Assembly: GCA_030427885.1 (NCBI GenBank)
Contig: JAUICM010000003.1
Coordinates: forward strand, 434,001 to 498,000
Length of the DNA stretch: 64,000 bases
Direction: 5' to 3'
Origin: Rhodothermia bacterium
GTDB lineage: Bacteria > Bacteroidota > Rhodothermia > Balneolales > Balneolaceae
Shown piece by piece: positions 51,243 through 61,556 of this stretch. The translations under genes were made by a program, and so were the position numbers. The notes under the pieces were generated by a model. It saw nothing but the letters and a program-made list of their open reading frames with translations. It was not told where the DNA came from and did no database searches. The number at the start of each line of letters is the position of its first letter. The first letter of the stretch is position 1.

Positions 51243-54053
51243 TTACTTCAAATAATCCTTAAGAAACTTCCCGGTGTAGCTGTCTTCAACTTTCATGATA
51301 TCTTCCGGTGTTCCCTCTGCAACAATTTGACCGCCCCCAAAACCGCCTTCTGGCCCCACATCAATGATCCAGTCCGCGCATTTTATCACGTCCAGATTAT
51401 GCTCTATGATGATAACGGAGTGTCCTGACTTAACCAGTTCATTGAACGCATCCAAAAGCTTTGCCACGTCCTCGAAATGCAATCCTGTTGTCGGTTCATC
51501 GAAAAAATACACGGTGTGCTCGGTATTGGTTTTACTCAGGAACCGTGCCAGCTTAACACGCTGAGCTTCACCGCCAGATAGGGTTGTGGCACTTTGGCCG
51601 AGTTTCAGGTATCCAAGCCCCACATCTTCAAGAGGCTGTAATTTACTTATGATAGTTTGTTCATCCACGAAGAAGTCGATGGCTTCAGAGATCGGCATCT
51701 CCAACACATCATGTATACTTTGTCCGCGATATTTAACATTGAGAATATCTTTCCTGAAGCGGGTTCCATTGCATACTTCGCAGGTAAGCTCGATATCGGC
51801 CATAAACTGCATCTCGATCTTCTGAACTCCTTCACCCTGACAGGTCTCACATCTCCCACCCGGAACGTTGAACGAAAAATGTCCGGGAGTATACCCCATA
51901 ATCTTTGCCTGACGAGTGTTGGCGAAAACATCTCTTATGCCGTCAAACGCTTTGGTATAGGTTGCCGGATTCGATCGGGTAGATCTTCCTATCGGGCTTT
52001 GATCTACCATCTCCACATTATGGATGCTGCTCAGGCCGGAAATATTTCTGAAGCGTCCAACTTTTTGGTTATAGCTGCCAATATGCTTTTTGATCCCTCC
52101 GTACAGAGTATCGTGAACCAATGTCGATTTCCCTGATCCTGACACGCCTGTCACCACCATTAACAGCCCCAGAGGAAATTCCACCTCAATATTCTTGAGA
52201 TTGTGCTCGCTGGCTCCTTCAAGTTTGATAGTCTTTCCATTTCCTTTGCGTCGCTTTTCCGGAACCGGAATATCCTTTCTACGACTCAGGAATTTACCTG
52301 TCAACGTATCTGATTTAAGGAGATCATCATATGGTCCCTGAAATACTACCTCTCCACCATGAACACCGGCAAAGGGTCCGATATCGATCACATTATCTGC
52401 CGCCTTCATCATCTCGGGGTCATGCTCTACTACCAGCACGGTATTGCCAATATCTCTGAGTGATTCAAGGATCCTGATCAACCGGTCATTGTCGCGTGGG
52501 TGCAAGCCGATCGTTGGTTCATCCAATACATACATACTTCCGATCAGTGAACTGCCAAGGGCATTGGCCAAACTGATACGTTGTGATTCCCCACCACTTA
52601 AAGTATTCGCAAGTCGGTCCAGAGTTAGATAGTCCAGTCCAACTTCATCCAGGTATCGAAGTCTTTTTTGAATTTCATACAGTATCTGGCCTGCTACTTC
52701 TGCTTCGAAGTCATTGAGCTCCAGCTTGTCAAAATATTCCCGGGCATGTCCGATGGTAAGTTCTGAAACCTCTCCCACATGCATATCACCCACCTTCACA
52801 TACTGAGCGTCTTTTCGCACACGGTATCCCTCGCATTCGGGGCATCGGCTGTATCCACGATATCGGGAAAAAAGCACCCGCATATGCACTTTATAGGACT
52901 GTGATTTCACTTCATCAAAAAACTTCCAGATACCGATATACTCATCTTTACCCCGCCAGATAATATCCTTAACTGCTTTAGGCAGATCGGTATAAGGAGT
53001 GTCTATCGAGAATTTTTCGCGGGCAGCTACACGAACCAGATCTTTCAGGTGTGCACTGAATTTTGGTGAGTCGAAAGGTGCGATCACATTATTACGGATC
53101 GTTCGTTCAGGGTCAGGAATCACCAGGTCCTCATCAATGCCTGTTACTTTACCGAAGCCCTCACATTTGGGACATGCGCCAAAGGGGTTATTGAATGAAA
53201 ACATCTGTGGAGTTGGCTCTGCAAACTCGATCCCGTCCATTTCAAAACGCTCGCTGAATTTGAGTTCCGCTCCGTCTCTCATTTTTACCGAACACCGGCC
53301 GGCTCCTTCCCGAAAAGCTGTCTCCAGAGAATCCGCGATCCTGGTAATCGTGGCTTCATCATCTTTCAACACTAAGCGATCTACCAGAACCCTGTAATTA
53401 TCAGGCTTGAATTTCTTTAAATCTACTTCGTCGCTAGTGAGGTCAAGCACGCTTTCATCGTCTAATTTCAGCAGCCTGTTTAGTCCCTTTTCCTTCAGCA
53501 CACGAAGTTCTTCTCCAAGTTTCTTTTTTTCGTGATGCGGGATCGGAAAGGACACATAGAACCGGTCTCCCTCTTTCTGCGAATTAAAAAGTTCTTCGAT
53601 CGCCGTTCTGGGTGAATCCTTTTTAACGCGTTTTCCAGATACAGGCGAATAGGTAACGCCAACCCGGGCAAAAAGTAATCTCAGATAATCATAGATCTCT
53701 GTGGTGGTCCCTACCGTAGAGCGTGGATTGCTGCTGGTCGTTTTCTGCTGAATAGCCATAGCAGGAGAGATGCCCTGCATGAAATCCACATCCGGCTTGT
53801 CCATACGTTCCAGGAATTGACGTGCATAGCTCGAAAGACTTTCAACATATCTTCTTTGTCCTTCAGCATAAATAGTATCGAAAGCGAGGCTGGATTTCCC
53901 CGAACCTGATACCCCGGTAACAACCGTAAGTTTATTTCTTGGGATCTCAACGTCAATATTCTTCAGGTTATGGGTTCGCGCACCCTTAACTATGATCGGG
54001 CGTTCTCCCTCTTGATCCTTCGCCTGTTTTGTCGCCGTTTTTGTGTTCGCCAT
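51243..54053 (-). CDS. uvrA: Excinuclease ABC subunit A
   Basis: A 936-residue nucleotide-excision-repair damage sensor. Two ABC ATPase halves are clear: Walker [16 protein letters not shown] near 46 and [15 protein letters not shown] near 650, with signature [12 protein letters not shown] near 493 and [14 protein letters not shown] near 836. Zinc sites are seen at CPKCEGFG near 297, RCPECEGY near 405, and CETCQGEG and CEVCNGTR near 745-770. Usual length is about 940. It stands alone on the minus strand, with a 90-base gap to the barrel gene downstream. Confidence 0.97.
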   Translation of the reverse strand: MANTKTATKQAKDQEGERPIIVKGARTHNLKNIDVEIPRNKLTVVTGVSGSGKSSLAFDTIYAEGQRRYVESLSSYARQFLERMDKPDVDFMQGISPAMAIQQKTTSSNPRSTVGTTTEIYDYLRLLFARVGVTYSPVSGKRVKKDSPRTAIEELFNSQKEGDRFYVSFPIPHHEKKKLGEELRVLKEKGLNRLLKLDDESVLDLTSDEVDLKKFKPDNYRVLVDRLVLKDDEATITRIADSLETAFREGAGRCSVKMRDGAELKFSERFEMDGIEFAEPTPQMFSFNNPFGACPKCEGFGKVTGIDEDLVIPDPERTIRNNVIAPFDSPKFSAHLKDLVRVAAREKFSIDTPYTDLPKAVKDIIWRGKDEYIGIWKFFDEVKSQSYKVHMRVLFSRYRGYSRCPECEGYRVRKDAQYVKVGDMHVGEVSELTIGHAREYFDKLELNDFEAEVAGQILYEIQKRLRYLDEVGLDYLTLDRLANTLSGGESQRISLANALGSSLIGSMYVLDEPTIGLHPRDNDRLIRILESLRDIGNTVLVVEHDPEMMKAADNVIDIGPFAGVHGGEVVFQGPYDDLLKSDTLTGKFLSRRKDIPVPEKRRKGNGKTIKLEGASEHNLKNIEVEFPLGLLMVVTGVSGSGKSTLVHDTLYGGIKKHIGSYNQKVGRFRNISGLSSIHNVEMVDQSPIGRSTRSNPATYTKAFDGIRDVFANTRQAKIMGYTPGHFSFNVPGGRCETCQGEGVQKIEMQFMADIELTCEVCNGTRFRKDILNVKYRGQSIHDVLEMPISEAIDFFVDEQTIISKLQPLEDVGLGYLKLGQSATTLSGGEAQRVKLARFLSKTNTEHTVYFFDEPTTGLHFEDVAKLLDAFNELVKSGHSVIIIEHNLDVIKCADWIIDVGPEGGFGGGQIVAEGTPEDIMKVEDSYTGKFLKDYLK

Positions 54054-54157
54054 GAATGAATTTCCCGGAATGTTCCAAATCGGGAATATAAGGCTTTAAG
54101 AGCAGCTTCACGATAAGTTTTCCATAAAAATTATCCGAACCGGAACAGCCCTGTATT

Positions 54158-55840
54158 TCACCGGCAGCGCTGCTCTTCCCATTCCACATCAAAGATAGTC
54201 CCCCAAACTTTAAAGCATTTCTTCTGGTTTGCCAGCGAACTGTAGGACTTATCTAAATTCAACTTATCGATGGTGGCTATTCCTTTTGTCTTCATATTTA
54301 TGTTGTAAGCTCCTCTCGGGAAGTAAAATTGTTTCGTAAATCCGGCTGAAATGCGCTCCTTATTTGAATACTTTTTTCCATTCAGATAGTAGCTTGCACT
54401 TACTTCGGTCACATATCCTGCCTGATTGAATACATGAAGGTAGCCTTCCCCAGAAGCAAGTTTTGGAGATTTTGCACCCTTTGTAGCTCCAAGTGCCCAG
54501 TTGCTAACTGAATGACCCGCATCCTCGAAAAACTTTGAGACATCTCTGTCGATATCCTGGAAAGTACCATCAAGAAACTCGATCGCTTCTCTGCCTCCCT
54601 GGTATGTTATCTTAACCACTTTATTTGCCGTGCTTTGTATGTTGTTGGAGAGGCCGTTGAACCGACGCTTCAGTTCAGGAGCTGCTGCCACGATCTGGCG
54701 TTTTACTAATACATATCCGGTGCGGCCTGCCTTGGCAATGGAGCTTCCGGCATCACCAACATTCAATGAAAAACTCAGGCTTCCACCGGCCAGGAATTTT
54801 ATGTTGATCCCGGCTGATATGATTCCATTCTCATAGCCACCACTGAACCCGGCGCCGATACCTGCTGATACACCTACGCCGATCCCATTTCCACGACTGT
54901 CAGTGACTTCAAATGAACTTGCTGCGACATCTGCTCCGGCATTAGCGCAAAATTTATCTGGTGATACCGAAGCGCATGCCCCGGCCGTTGGCCCTTTAAC
55001 GTTAAATTTTGCATTCCTGCTGTTATCTATTCTGACGGTCACATCCTGGCTGGCAACACCTGCCTCACACTCTGCCCCCGCACCATTATTAGCTGAAGCT
55101 CCACACCCGCCATAAACGGCTGTTGTTTTAAGGGAGACATCGTCATTAACTTTTGTGGCACAGGTAAGTAATCCCATATCTGCTGATGCACTGTTACTGT
55201 TCGACTTCGCTGAAGGGTATACTATAGTACATTGATTTGGCTGAATATTGGATGACTTCACCAGGCTCATTCCCCCTCTTTGCAATTCCTGCTTCAATTG
55301 TGCTTCGGTAAAACTCTGGTTTGTTCCCGGAATCGTTATTCTTTCCTCTCTGGGGGGATTATTTCCTCCGCCTCCACCGTTAAGTGGCTCTATGCTCCAT
55401 TGTGCGCTCCACCAGCCTTGTTGTATTGCTCCCAGGTCCAGTTTCCCATTCTGATTATGGAGATACGTATTTTTCCACCGGTTCTTTATCCTGACAAAAC
55501 CAGTACCCGGCACTTTCTCCAGCACCCATTGTGCGCTCCACCAGCCCTGTTGAATTTTTCCCAGATCCAGTTTCCCATTCTGATTATGGAGATACGTGTT
55601 TTTCCACCGGTTCTTTATCCTGACAAAACCAGTGCCTGGTACTTTCTCCAACACCCATTGTGCGCTCCACCAACCCTGATCGATCTTACCATCTGTAACA
55701 GAGCCCGTTTGATTATGGATATAAGTGTTCTTCCACCTGTTTTTAATTCGTTGAAAATCCTGTGCGAATGTCAGATCAGAAAGAAATGCTGCCAGTAGAA
55801 ATACCCCTAGTACCCGTACCCACTTAAATTCATGTTTCAT
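54158..55840 (-). CDS. Secreted beta-trefoil (ricin-type) repeat protein with a C-terminal beta-sandwich
   Basis: A 560-residue exported protein (signal 1-26, cut after TFAQ). Residues 29-153 hold three copies of a 43-residue unit, each with RIKNRWKNTYLHNQ and GWWSAQW, the Q-x-W pattern of a ricin-type trefoil; three units make a full trefoil. A glycine spacer follows, then a Cys- and Gly-rich middle (about 200-390) and a C-terminal domain (about 470-560) with YVTEVSASYYLNGKKYSNKE, SAGFTKQFYFPRGAYNI and a final Cys pair. The C-terminus recalls the beta-sandwich of thiol-activated cytolysins. It may bind glycans and act on other cells, which is inference. It stands alone. Confidence 0.75.
   Translation of the reverse strand: MKHEFKWVRVLGVFLLAAFLSDLTFAQDFQRIKNRWKNTYIHNQTGSVTDGKIDQGWWSAQWVLEKVPGTGFVRIKNRWKNTYLHNQNGKLDLGKIQQGWWSAQWVLEKVPGTGFVRIKNRWKNTYLHNQNGKLDLGAIQQGWWSAQWSIEPLNGGGGGNNPPREERITIPGTNQSFTEAQLKQELQRGGMSLVKSSNIQPNQCTIVYPSAKSNSNSASADMGLLTCATKVNDDVSLKTTAVYGGCGASANNGAGAECEAGVASQDVTVRIDNSRNAKFNVKGPTAGACASVSPDKFCANAGADVAASSFEVTDSRGNGIGVGVSAGIGAGFSGGYENGIISAGINIKFLAGGSLSFSLNVGDAGSSIAKAGRTGYVLVKRQIVAAAPELKRRFNGLSNNIQSTANKVVKITYQGGREAIEFLDGTFQDIDRDVSKFFEDAGHSVSNWALGATKGAKSPKLASGEGYLHVFNQAGYVTEVSASYYLNGKKYSNKERISAGFTKQFYFPRGAYNINMKTKGIATIDKLNLDKSYSSLANQKKCFKVWGTIFDVEWEEQRCR
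55382..55750 (-). repeat. Three tandem 129-bp units coding the trefoil repeats
   Basis: Units begin at R31, R74 and R117, that is at about 55750, 55621 and 55492, period 129 bp. Units 2 and 3 are nearly identical at DNA level, while unit 1 is more diverged. High DNA identity suggests recent duplication or gene conversion. Confidence 0.85.
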
Positions 55841-56016
55841 TTTATACTATTTGAATTCCCGAAAACCCGATAACTCTCTATCGGTTTATTTAAAGCTGCT
55901 AATTACGTAATTAAATCTGAGAATTTCACAGCTATTTACAAGCTTATTCTGGCATTGGTTTAGCGCCTCTGTTAATTAACAAATTCGAGCTGCTGGCATT
56001 GGAACACAATCCTGCA

Positions 56017-56826
56017 TTAAAGAATCTTGTTAAGCAGGAACACCCAGTATTGCATCTCACCGGAAGCAAAGGAATTATACCGTTGTGTCCCTTTAGCTCC
56101 GGCAAACTCGAGAAATCCACCTTTCAGGAAGTTAGGCACGAGAGATTGAATAAGTGTATTTCGTCGTTCGTGATCCATATCTAGGGCTAGAACTACATTC
56201 TTTGTGATATTCTTTTTTTCCAGGATCCGGAAGCCGGCATTAGTTAGCTCATCTTCCACTTTCCCGTTATCATCCCGCTTGATCATATCTGCAAACAGAA
56301 AATGACCGTCCGGATTCAATACCCGATTAACTTCCCGGAAGAATGCATTCACATCAGTATAACAACGTGCTGACTCCACATTAACAACGGCGTCAAAAGA
56401 ATTGTCTTCAAAATCGAGTTTCTCTGCTATCCCTTGCCTGAAAGTGAGTCCCGGGATCCTGTGCATTTTATTACAAAACTCGATCACATTTTTAGAAATG
56501 TCCACTCCGGTATATGTCCTTGGCTTCAGGTACTCTTTGATGTAAGCTGCTCCGCCACCTCTTCCAGAGCCTACTTCCAACACGTCCTTACCGGTAAGAT
56601 CTATCTGGCTGGCAACCGTGTGGTAAAGGTTGATACAAATTCTGTTGATCTCATCTTTTTCATTTAAACTAATATCACCTTCTCCGTTCATTGAAGTGTA
56701 ACCGTAGTTCATGAACGTTACCTCTTCTCCCTTATCTACCTTTGTGATTATGTTGTGCCATATTCTCCACATTGGTTTTCGAATAAAGGAAGGCACTTCG
56801 CAATACTTTTCTACAAGTGTTCTCAT
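56017..56826 (-). CDS. Class I SAM-dependent methyltransferase
   Basis: A 269-residue protein with the SAM motif VLEVGSGRGGGAAYIKEYL near 80, TYTGVDISKNVIEFC near 101, and DAVVNVESARCYTDVNAFFREVNRVLNPDGHFLFADM near 145-180. It resembles small-molecule or lipid O- and C-methyltransferases. Acceptor unknown. It stands alone between comEC and the trefoil protein; 224 bases before its start hold no recognisable gene. Confidence 0.85.
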   Translation of the reverse strand: MRTLVEKYCEVPSFIRKPMWRIWHNIITKVDKGEEVTFMNYGYTSMNGEGDISLNEKDEINRICINLYHTVASQIDLTGKDVLEVGSGRGGGAAYIKEYLKPRTYTGVDISKNVIEFCNKMHRIPGLTFRQGIAEKLDFEDNSFDAVVNVESARCYTDVNAFFREVNRVLNPDGHFLFADMIKRDDNGKVEDELTNAGFRILEKKNITKNVVLALDMDHERRNTLIQSLVPNFLKGGFLEFAGAKGTQRYNSFASGEMQYWVFLLNKIL

Positions 56827-57050
56827 TTTTCCCCGACTAATTGGTTTTTATTGACCCGTTCTTATTCTTTTAAATAACTACTCGCTATTACTTCTCTTCC
56901 AGGTTCTTGTCTTTAGGAAAGGTGAATGACCGAAGCGTCAATCCATTCAAAACATTCTTCAGATAGGTTCACTGAAATTTAGCTAGTTACTACTAAAGTA
57001 CTTGATGGCACCTGAACTAACAAAACTTATCTGTTTTTATTTGCACGGTC

Positions 57051-59447
57051 TTACCATTCTGCTTTCTGGATCTTTTCCCTATCAGCGATAAATATCAGTG
57101 CCTTATCCCGGCTGGTATAATAAAGTTCTGTGTCCGTATTCAATAATCTCTGAATAGCTTCCTGATGAGGGTGGCCAAAACGATTTTGTTCGGCAAGCGA
57201 TACCACTCCAATTTGTGGTGTAACCAAATCCAGGAAATCACTCTCTGAACTTGTTCGGCTGCCATGATGCCCTACTTTTAACAAGTCCGTATCCAACATC
57301 CCGCCATATTCATCCACTAATCTGATTTCCTGATCTTCTCCGGCATCTCCGGTAAACAGAATTTCTGTGTCACCATATATTAACTCCATCACCACCGAAT
57401 GCTGATTTGGATCCTGATCATGAATAGTACCGTCAGGGCCCAGAACCAGCATCAATACTGAAGGATCGACGTTGAGCTGATCCCCGAGAGTGAGCTCCTT
57501 AACAGGTATGTTCTTTTCAGCTGCTTTTTGCAGATACTTGTGATACAAAGCTGATTCATATTCAAATCCAGAGTTATATATCGTATCTATCCTGATCCCG
57601 TCTATCAGACTAAGGATCCCACCGATGTGATCCGCGTGTGGATGACTAAGAACAACAGCGTCAAGTTTTTCAACCCCCTGATCTTCGAAGAATGGCAGCA
57701 ACACCGATTTTCCACTATTGTATCCCGGGCTCCAAACTCCTGCATCTATAAGTACATTTTTACCATTTGGAGTCTGGATCAGGGCAGCATCTCCCTGACC
57801 CACATCAAAGAAAGTAACTCTCATATCGGAATTGGAGGCCTGACTTATAAGTTGCTGAACCTGCAAGACACAAAGCAGAACTAAGCTTACGTTCAGCAAC
57901 TTCCATTTCATCTCCGGAACTCGCCAGCTTGCAATAAACAGTATCATTGAACACCATAGCGGAAAGATCAGAAAGGAGGGACGGTCCAGCTCCATCCAGG
58001 CCCACTCAAAACCTGTAGACCACTGAACAAAAGCGTTCATAGCTTCAAGAAAAAAAAGAGCCGGAATATTCAATATTTCCCCTAATACAGGAACAACCGC
58101 GGAGACTAAAATACATACCAAAGAAAACGGGACGATCAGTCCAAGCAGCGGCACAAACAGTGCATTTGCCACCGGACTGACCATTGATACCTCCCCGAAG
58201 TAATAGACCTGCAACGGATATAGACCAAGTTGCACCACAACTGAAACTACCACCACCATTATTGGTTTTGCATACCATCTCAGTCTCATCCAGTAAGGAA
58301 GAGCCCGTTGAATCACCGGTAGTATCAGCAGGATTATGAAAACGGCCGAAAAGGAAAGCTGAAACCCTATTTCGAAAAGTTGGGATGGCCTGATCATCAA
58401 TAGAACAACGGCTGCTGATGCCGTCAAATTAATGGAGTCCGGGGATCGTCTGAACAATTTGCCCCAGGTCAGAAATACCGCCATTAATGAGGCTCTTAGT
58501 ACTGATGATGAGAATCCTGTAAGACCTGCATAGAACCAAAGGACTAGTATCAGGACCGCTAATCCCGTTTGCTTACCATACTTTCGTGTCCAGAATAGTG
58601 GGATCAGTAACCAGAAAGGAGCAACTATAAAACCAACATGCAGCCCTGAAACCGCCAGGATATGGGAGAGTCCCGCCCGTGCAAAGGCTTGCTTTGATTT
58701 CCCTTCCAGATCCTGCTTATTACCAAGTAGCAATGCTTTTGCAATAGGAGCTGTCTCTGCATTAAAATTCTGTTCTGCCAACAGTTGTGCCTTTTCTCTC
58801 CACCAGACCCAGCGTAAAACACCTGACCGCTTTGCAGTTGAAATAAGGCTATCTGTTTTTACCTGAACAGATATTCCTCTGGAGCTTAAGTATTGTTTGT
58901 AATTGAACTGTCCCGGGTTTCTTTTCTCTGATACGGGAATTACCGTTCCCGTAAATTCGATACCTGAACCCGGCTCAATTATCTGGTCACTAAGCAGCCT
59001 GATCTTGTACCGTTCTTTTGAAATAACACCTTCTTTAAGTTCTGTGCCTGTGATCCAAACATCCGCTCTTGGTTCTCCTTCTGAATTGTAGCTTACCGAC
59101 TCAACTTCACCAGTAAACCGGAACGACTCCCATTCTGAGATCGACAGGCTTTGAACGGTGATTGGCTGTACCTTTTCTGTTTCAAAAGAATACCGGACTG
59201 CTCCAAACATCATGATCATAATCAGATATAGTACCGCTGCAGCGCGCGTTGCCTGAAGGTTCAAGGACTTTCTGTTCAAGACTTCGATCGCAACAAAAAG
59301 GACCACCAACAGGCTAAAACTCAATAGTACAGAAGTTCTGTCCGGTTTAAATAAATCAAACAACAAAATTCCTGCGATCATCTGGATCACTATCCTTACT
59401 GCAGGATATTGTCCAAATGGAAAATGATATGTATTCCGGTTACCCAC
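57051..59447 (-). CDS. comEC: ComEC/Rec2 DNA internalisation channel with metallo-beta-lactamase domain
   Basis: The full-length 798-residue protein has an N-terminal DUF4131 region, an OB-fold-like domain (EWESFRFTGEVESVSY), the competence domain (KALLLGNKQDLEG, SHILAVSGLHVGFI near 262) with about 10 helices, and a C-terminal metallo-beta-lactamase domain (FFDVGQGDAALIQT near 535; LSHPHADHIGG near 590; TGDAGED near 690; GHHGSRTSS near 718). It carries single-stranded DNA through the inner membrane in natural transformation. It is divergent from the Gfo/Idh/MocA gene by 108 bases. Confidence 0.94.
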   Translation of the reverse strand: MGNRNTYHFPFGQYPAVRIVIQMIAGILLFDLFKPDRTSVLLSFSLLVVLFVAIEVLNRKSLNLQATRAAAVLYLIMIMMFGAVRYSFETEKVQPITVQSLSISEWESFRFTGEVESVSYNSEGEPRADVWITGTELKEGVISKERYKIRLLSDQIIEPGSGIEFTGTVIPVSEKRNPGQFNYKQYLSSRGISVQVKTDSLISTAKRSGVLRWVWWREKAQLLAEQNFNAETAPIAKALLLGNKQDLEGKSKQAFARAGLSHILAVSGLHVGFIVAPFWLLIPLFWTRKYGKQTGLAVLILVLWFYAGLTGFSSSVLRASLMAVFLTWGKLFRRSPDSINLTASAAVVLLMIRPSQLFEIGFQLSFSAVFIILLILPVIQRALPYWMRLRWYAKPIMVVVVSVVVQLGLYPLQVYYFGEVSMVSPVANALFVPLLGLIVPFSLVCILVSAVVPVLGEILNIPALFFLEAMNAFVQWSTGFEWAWMELDRPSFLIFPLWCSMILFIASWRVPEMKWKLLNVSLVLLCVLQVQQLISQASNSDMRVTFFDVGQGDAALIQTPNGKNVLIDAGVWSPGYNSGKSVLLPFFEDQGVEKLDAVVLSHPHADHIGGILSLIDGIRIDTIYNSGFEYESALYHKYLQKAAEKNIPVKELTLGDQLNVDPSVLMLVLGPDGTIHDQDPNQHSVVMELIYGDTEILFTGDAGEDQEIRLVDEYGGMLDTDLLKVGHHGSRTSSESDFLDLVTPQIGVVSLAEQNRFGHPHQEAIQRLLNTDTELYYTSRDKALIFIADREKIQKAEW

Positions 59448-59555
59448 AAAGAGTTAGACCACTACCGACCGGATTCCTTACAACCAAATACTTGATTAGT
59501 CATTTTCCCGGTTTTTCTTTTAATTGTCGCGAAACTAACCAACGACCTTTTCCTT

Positions 59556-61031
59556 ATGTCAGAAAAAAAGAATCAACCTGAGAATACACGTTCTAAAAAC
59601 ACCCAAAGCCGAAAAGATTTTATTAAGAATATCGGAATGGCTGGTGCTGCATTCACTATTGTCCCCCGCCACGTGTTAGGCGGGAGTGGATTTATTGCTC
59701 CAAGTGATACTCTTTACATTGCCGGTATCGGCGCCGGAGGAAAAGGCTTTAGTGATATGACCGGATTTTCAGAGCATCCTCAGGCTAAGATTGCTTTCTT
59801 TTGTGATGTGGATGACCGGCAGGCTGCCCGTGCCAAAGAACGTTTTCCTGATGCAGGATACTACACCGACTTCCGTGAAATGCTCGAAAAAGAGAAAGAC
59901 AATATTGATGCTGTGAGTGTTTCCACACCCGATCATAACCACGCCGTTCAGGCAATGGCAGCTATGCAGCTTGGCAAACATGTGTATGTTCAGAAGCCGC
60001 TTACCCATGATATTTATGAAGCGCGTATGCTTACTGAAGCAGCCAAAAAATATAAAGTTGTTACCCAAATGGGGAACCAGGGCTCATCCGGAGACGGTGT
60101 TCGTCAATTGGTGGATTGGTACCAGGCCGGTGTGATAGGTGAGGTTGAAACCGTGTATGTATGGACCAACAGACCTGTTTGGCCTCAGGGTATTCCCTGG
60201 CCAAAGCAAAAAGCTGAGATCCCCAAAGAATTGAACTGGGATCTGTGGTTGGGTACCGCTCCCAAAAAAGATTATGTAGACAACCTGGTGCCATTTAACT
60301 GGCGCGGATGGTGGGATTATGGTACTGGTGCACTCGGTGATATGGCCTGCCACTTGATGGAGGCTCCTTTTACGGTTCTTGGTCTGGGTTATCCTGAATC
60401 AGTGGAATGCAGTGTGGGAAGTGTTTATACCGGAGCTTTCCAGCGGGCATATAATCCTGAAAGCTGCCCTCCATCATCTCATATCGTTTTGAAATTCCCT
60501 GAGCGAGATGGCAAACCCGGCGTTACTATGCACTGGATGGATGGCGGGATCAAACCTGCGCGACCTGAAGAGCTTGAGCCAAATGAAGTAATGGGCGATG
60601 GCAACAGTGGTGCTATTCTGATTGGGGATAAAGGAAAAATGATGTGTAGTGAGTATGGCTACGATCCCCGTCTGCTACCTACTAAATTAACCGAAGAAAC
60701 TAAGGTACCTCAAACGGTAGAACGTGTGCCTGAAGGTCATTACCAGCAGTGGGTAAGGGGGTGTCTGGCCGGATATGGAAATATGAAACTGAGTTCTTCG
60801 TTTGACATCGCTGGTCCGTTAACTGAAAGTATTTTGATGGGTAATCTGGCTATCCGAAGCCATGATATCCAGGAAAATTATAAAGATGATCAGGGCCGTG
60901 ACCGAACCCGCTATCCAGGCAGAGGCATTAAACTGATGTGGGATGGTCCAAATATGAGAATCACCAATTATGAACCCGCTAACCAGTTCGTGAAAAGAGA
61001 ATACAGAGAGGGCTGGAGTCTGGGGGTATAG
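59556..61031 (+). CDS. Tat-type Gfo/Idh/MocA family oxidoreductase
   Basis: The 491 residues open with a Tat-like signal (SRKDFIKNIGMAGAAFTIVP), so the enzyme is probably periplasmic. The Rossmann fold has YIAGIGAGGKGFSDM near 51; SVSTPDHNHAVQAMAAMQLGKHVYVQKPLTHD near 127-158 carries QKP in place of the usual EKP, common in this secreted branch. The C-terminal domain includes NWRGWWDYGTGALGDMACHLMEAPF near 247. It likely oxidises or epimerises a sugar with a tightly bound NAD(P). It may serve the same sugar pathway as the GMC and TIM barrel genes, though it is 14 kb away. Confidence 0.9.
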   Translation: MSEKKNQPENTRSKNTQSRKDFIKNIGMAGAAFTIVPRHVLGGSGFIAPSDTLYIAGIGAGGKGFSDMTGFSEHPQAKIAFFCDVDDRQAARAKERFPDAGYYTDFREMLEKEKDNIDAVSVSTPDHNHAVQAMAAMQLGKHVYVQKPLTHDIYEARMLTEAAKKYKVVTQMGNQGSSGDGVRQLVDWYQAGVIGEVETVYVWTNRPVWPQGIPWPKQKAEIPKELNWDLWLGTAPKKDYVDNLVPFNWRGWWDYGTGALGDMACHLMEAPFTVLGLGYPESVECSVGSVYTGAFQRAYNPESCPPSSHIVLKFPERDGKPGVTMHWMDGGIKPARPEELEPNEVMGDGNSGAILIGDKGKMMCSEYGYDPRLLPTKLTEETKVPQTVERVPEGHYQQWVRGCLAGYGNMKLSSSFDIAGPLTESILMGNLAIRSHDIQENYKDDQGRDRTRYPGRGIKLMWDGPNMRITNYEPANQFVKREYREGWSLGV

Positions 61032-61115
61032 AAACTAGTTTTTTGTAACATATCTGCTTTCGATAGCTCTCTAAATATAACTACGTATTAAAACAACATT
61101 TCAGTAGGGTGGGTT

Positions 61116-61469
61116 ATGGGTGAGAAATGTTCTATCGATAAAGCAATTGAAGTACTAAAAGAAAACTCCGAAACTATTCATAATGTTAGTGAATGGGCAA
61201 AGGTAATGCACTTGTCCCGATCCTATTTTAGCCGGGTTTTCACTCAAAACTTCGGATTAAATCCAAAAGAGTTTCTTACCGATTACCGTATTTCTCTAAT
61301 CTCTAATGAGATAAAACAACATCCGGAAGCAATTGAATTTGCTATCGCAGTTAATATCGGCTTCGCTGATAATAATTCGCTTTCCAAATATTTAAAATAT
61401 CACTTCGACAAAACTTTTTTAGAGTTCAAGGACGAGATTATTCACAAGAAGACACAGATTAGGTATTAA
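61116..61469 (+). CDS. Stand-alone AraC-type HTH regulator
   Basis: A 117-residue protein made only of the double HTH: VSEWAKVMHLSRSYFSRVF (about 29-47) with NFGLNPKEFL, then the second HTH with FAIAVNIGFADNNSLSKYLKYHF near 77-99 and a basic tail. No ligand-binding domain is present. AGGGTGGG lies 3-10 bases before ATG. It lies 84 bases after the oxidoreductase gene and 87 bases before the cysteine-tail gene, with a 9-bp inverted repeat in that gap. It probably controls the next two genes. Confidence 0.85.
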   Translation: MGEKCSIDKAIEVLKENSETIHNVSEWAKVMHLSRSYFSRVFTQNFGLNPKEFLTDYRISLISNEIKQHPEAIEFAIAVNIGFADNNSLSKYLKYHFDKTFLEFKDEIIHKKTQIRY

Positions 61470-61486
61470 GTTATTTGATAATTTAA

Positions 61487-61546
61487 GTTTAGTTAGCAAA
61501 AATATATTAGCGATATGTTTACGCTTATTAATAATATTAACTAAAC
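61487..61546. promoter_or_regulatory. 9-bp inverted repeat around a possible promoter of the cysteine-tail gene
   Basis: GTTTAGTTA (61487-61495) is the exact reverse complement of TAACTAAAC (61538-61546), 42 bases apart. Between them lies TATGTTTA (61514-61521), one base off the TAnnTTTG -7 element. The layout fits two operator arms for the adjacent AraC-type regulator. Confidence 0.4.
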
Positions 61547-61556
61547 AAGGTTTGTT

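Noticed and set aside
55382-55750. Tandem repeats considered as a CRISPR array
   Set aside because: Units are 129 bp, contiguous, in frame and coding for the trefoil; there are no spacers or cas genes.
55280-55798. Plus-strand open frame of 172 codons with internal repeats
   Set aside because: It only mirrors the 129-bp repeat units of the trefoil gene on the minus strand.
55949-56002. 10-bp direct repeat CTGGCATTGG, 44 bases apart
   Set aside because: It is short and not linked to any gene border or inverted repeat, so it is probably chance.
56827-57050. Small RNA or tRNA gene in the 224-base gap before the methyltransferase
   Set aside because: No cloverleaf, terminator hairpin or convincing small frame is visible.
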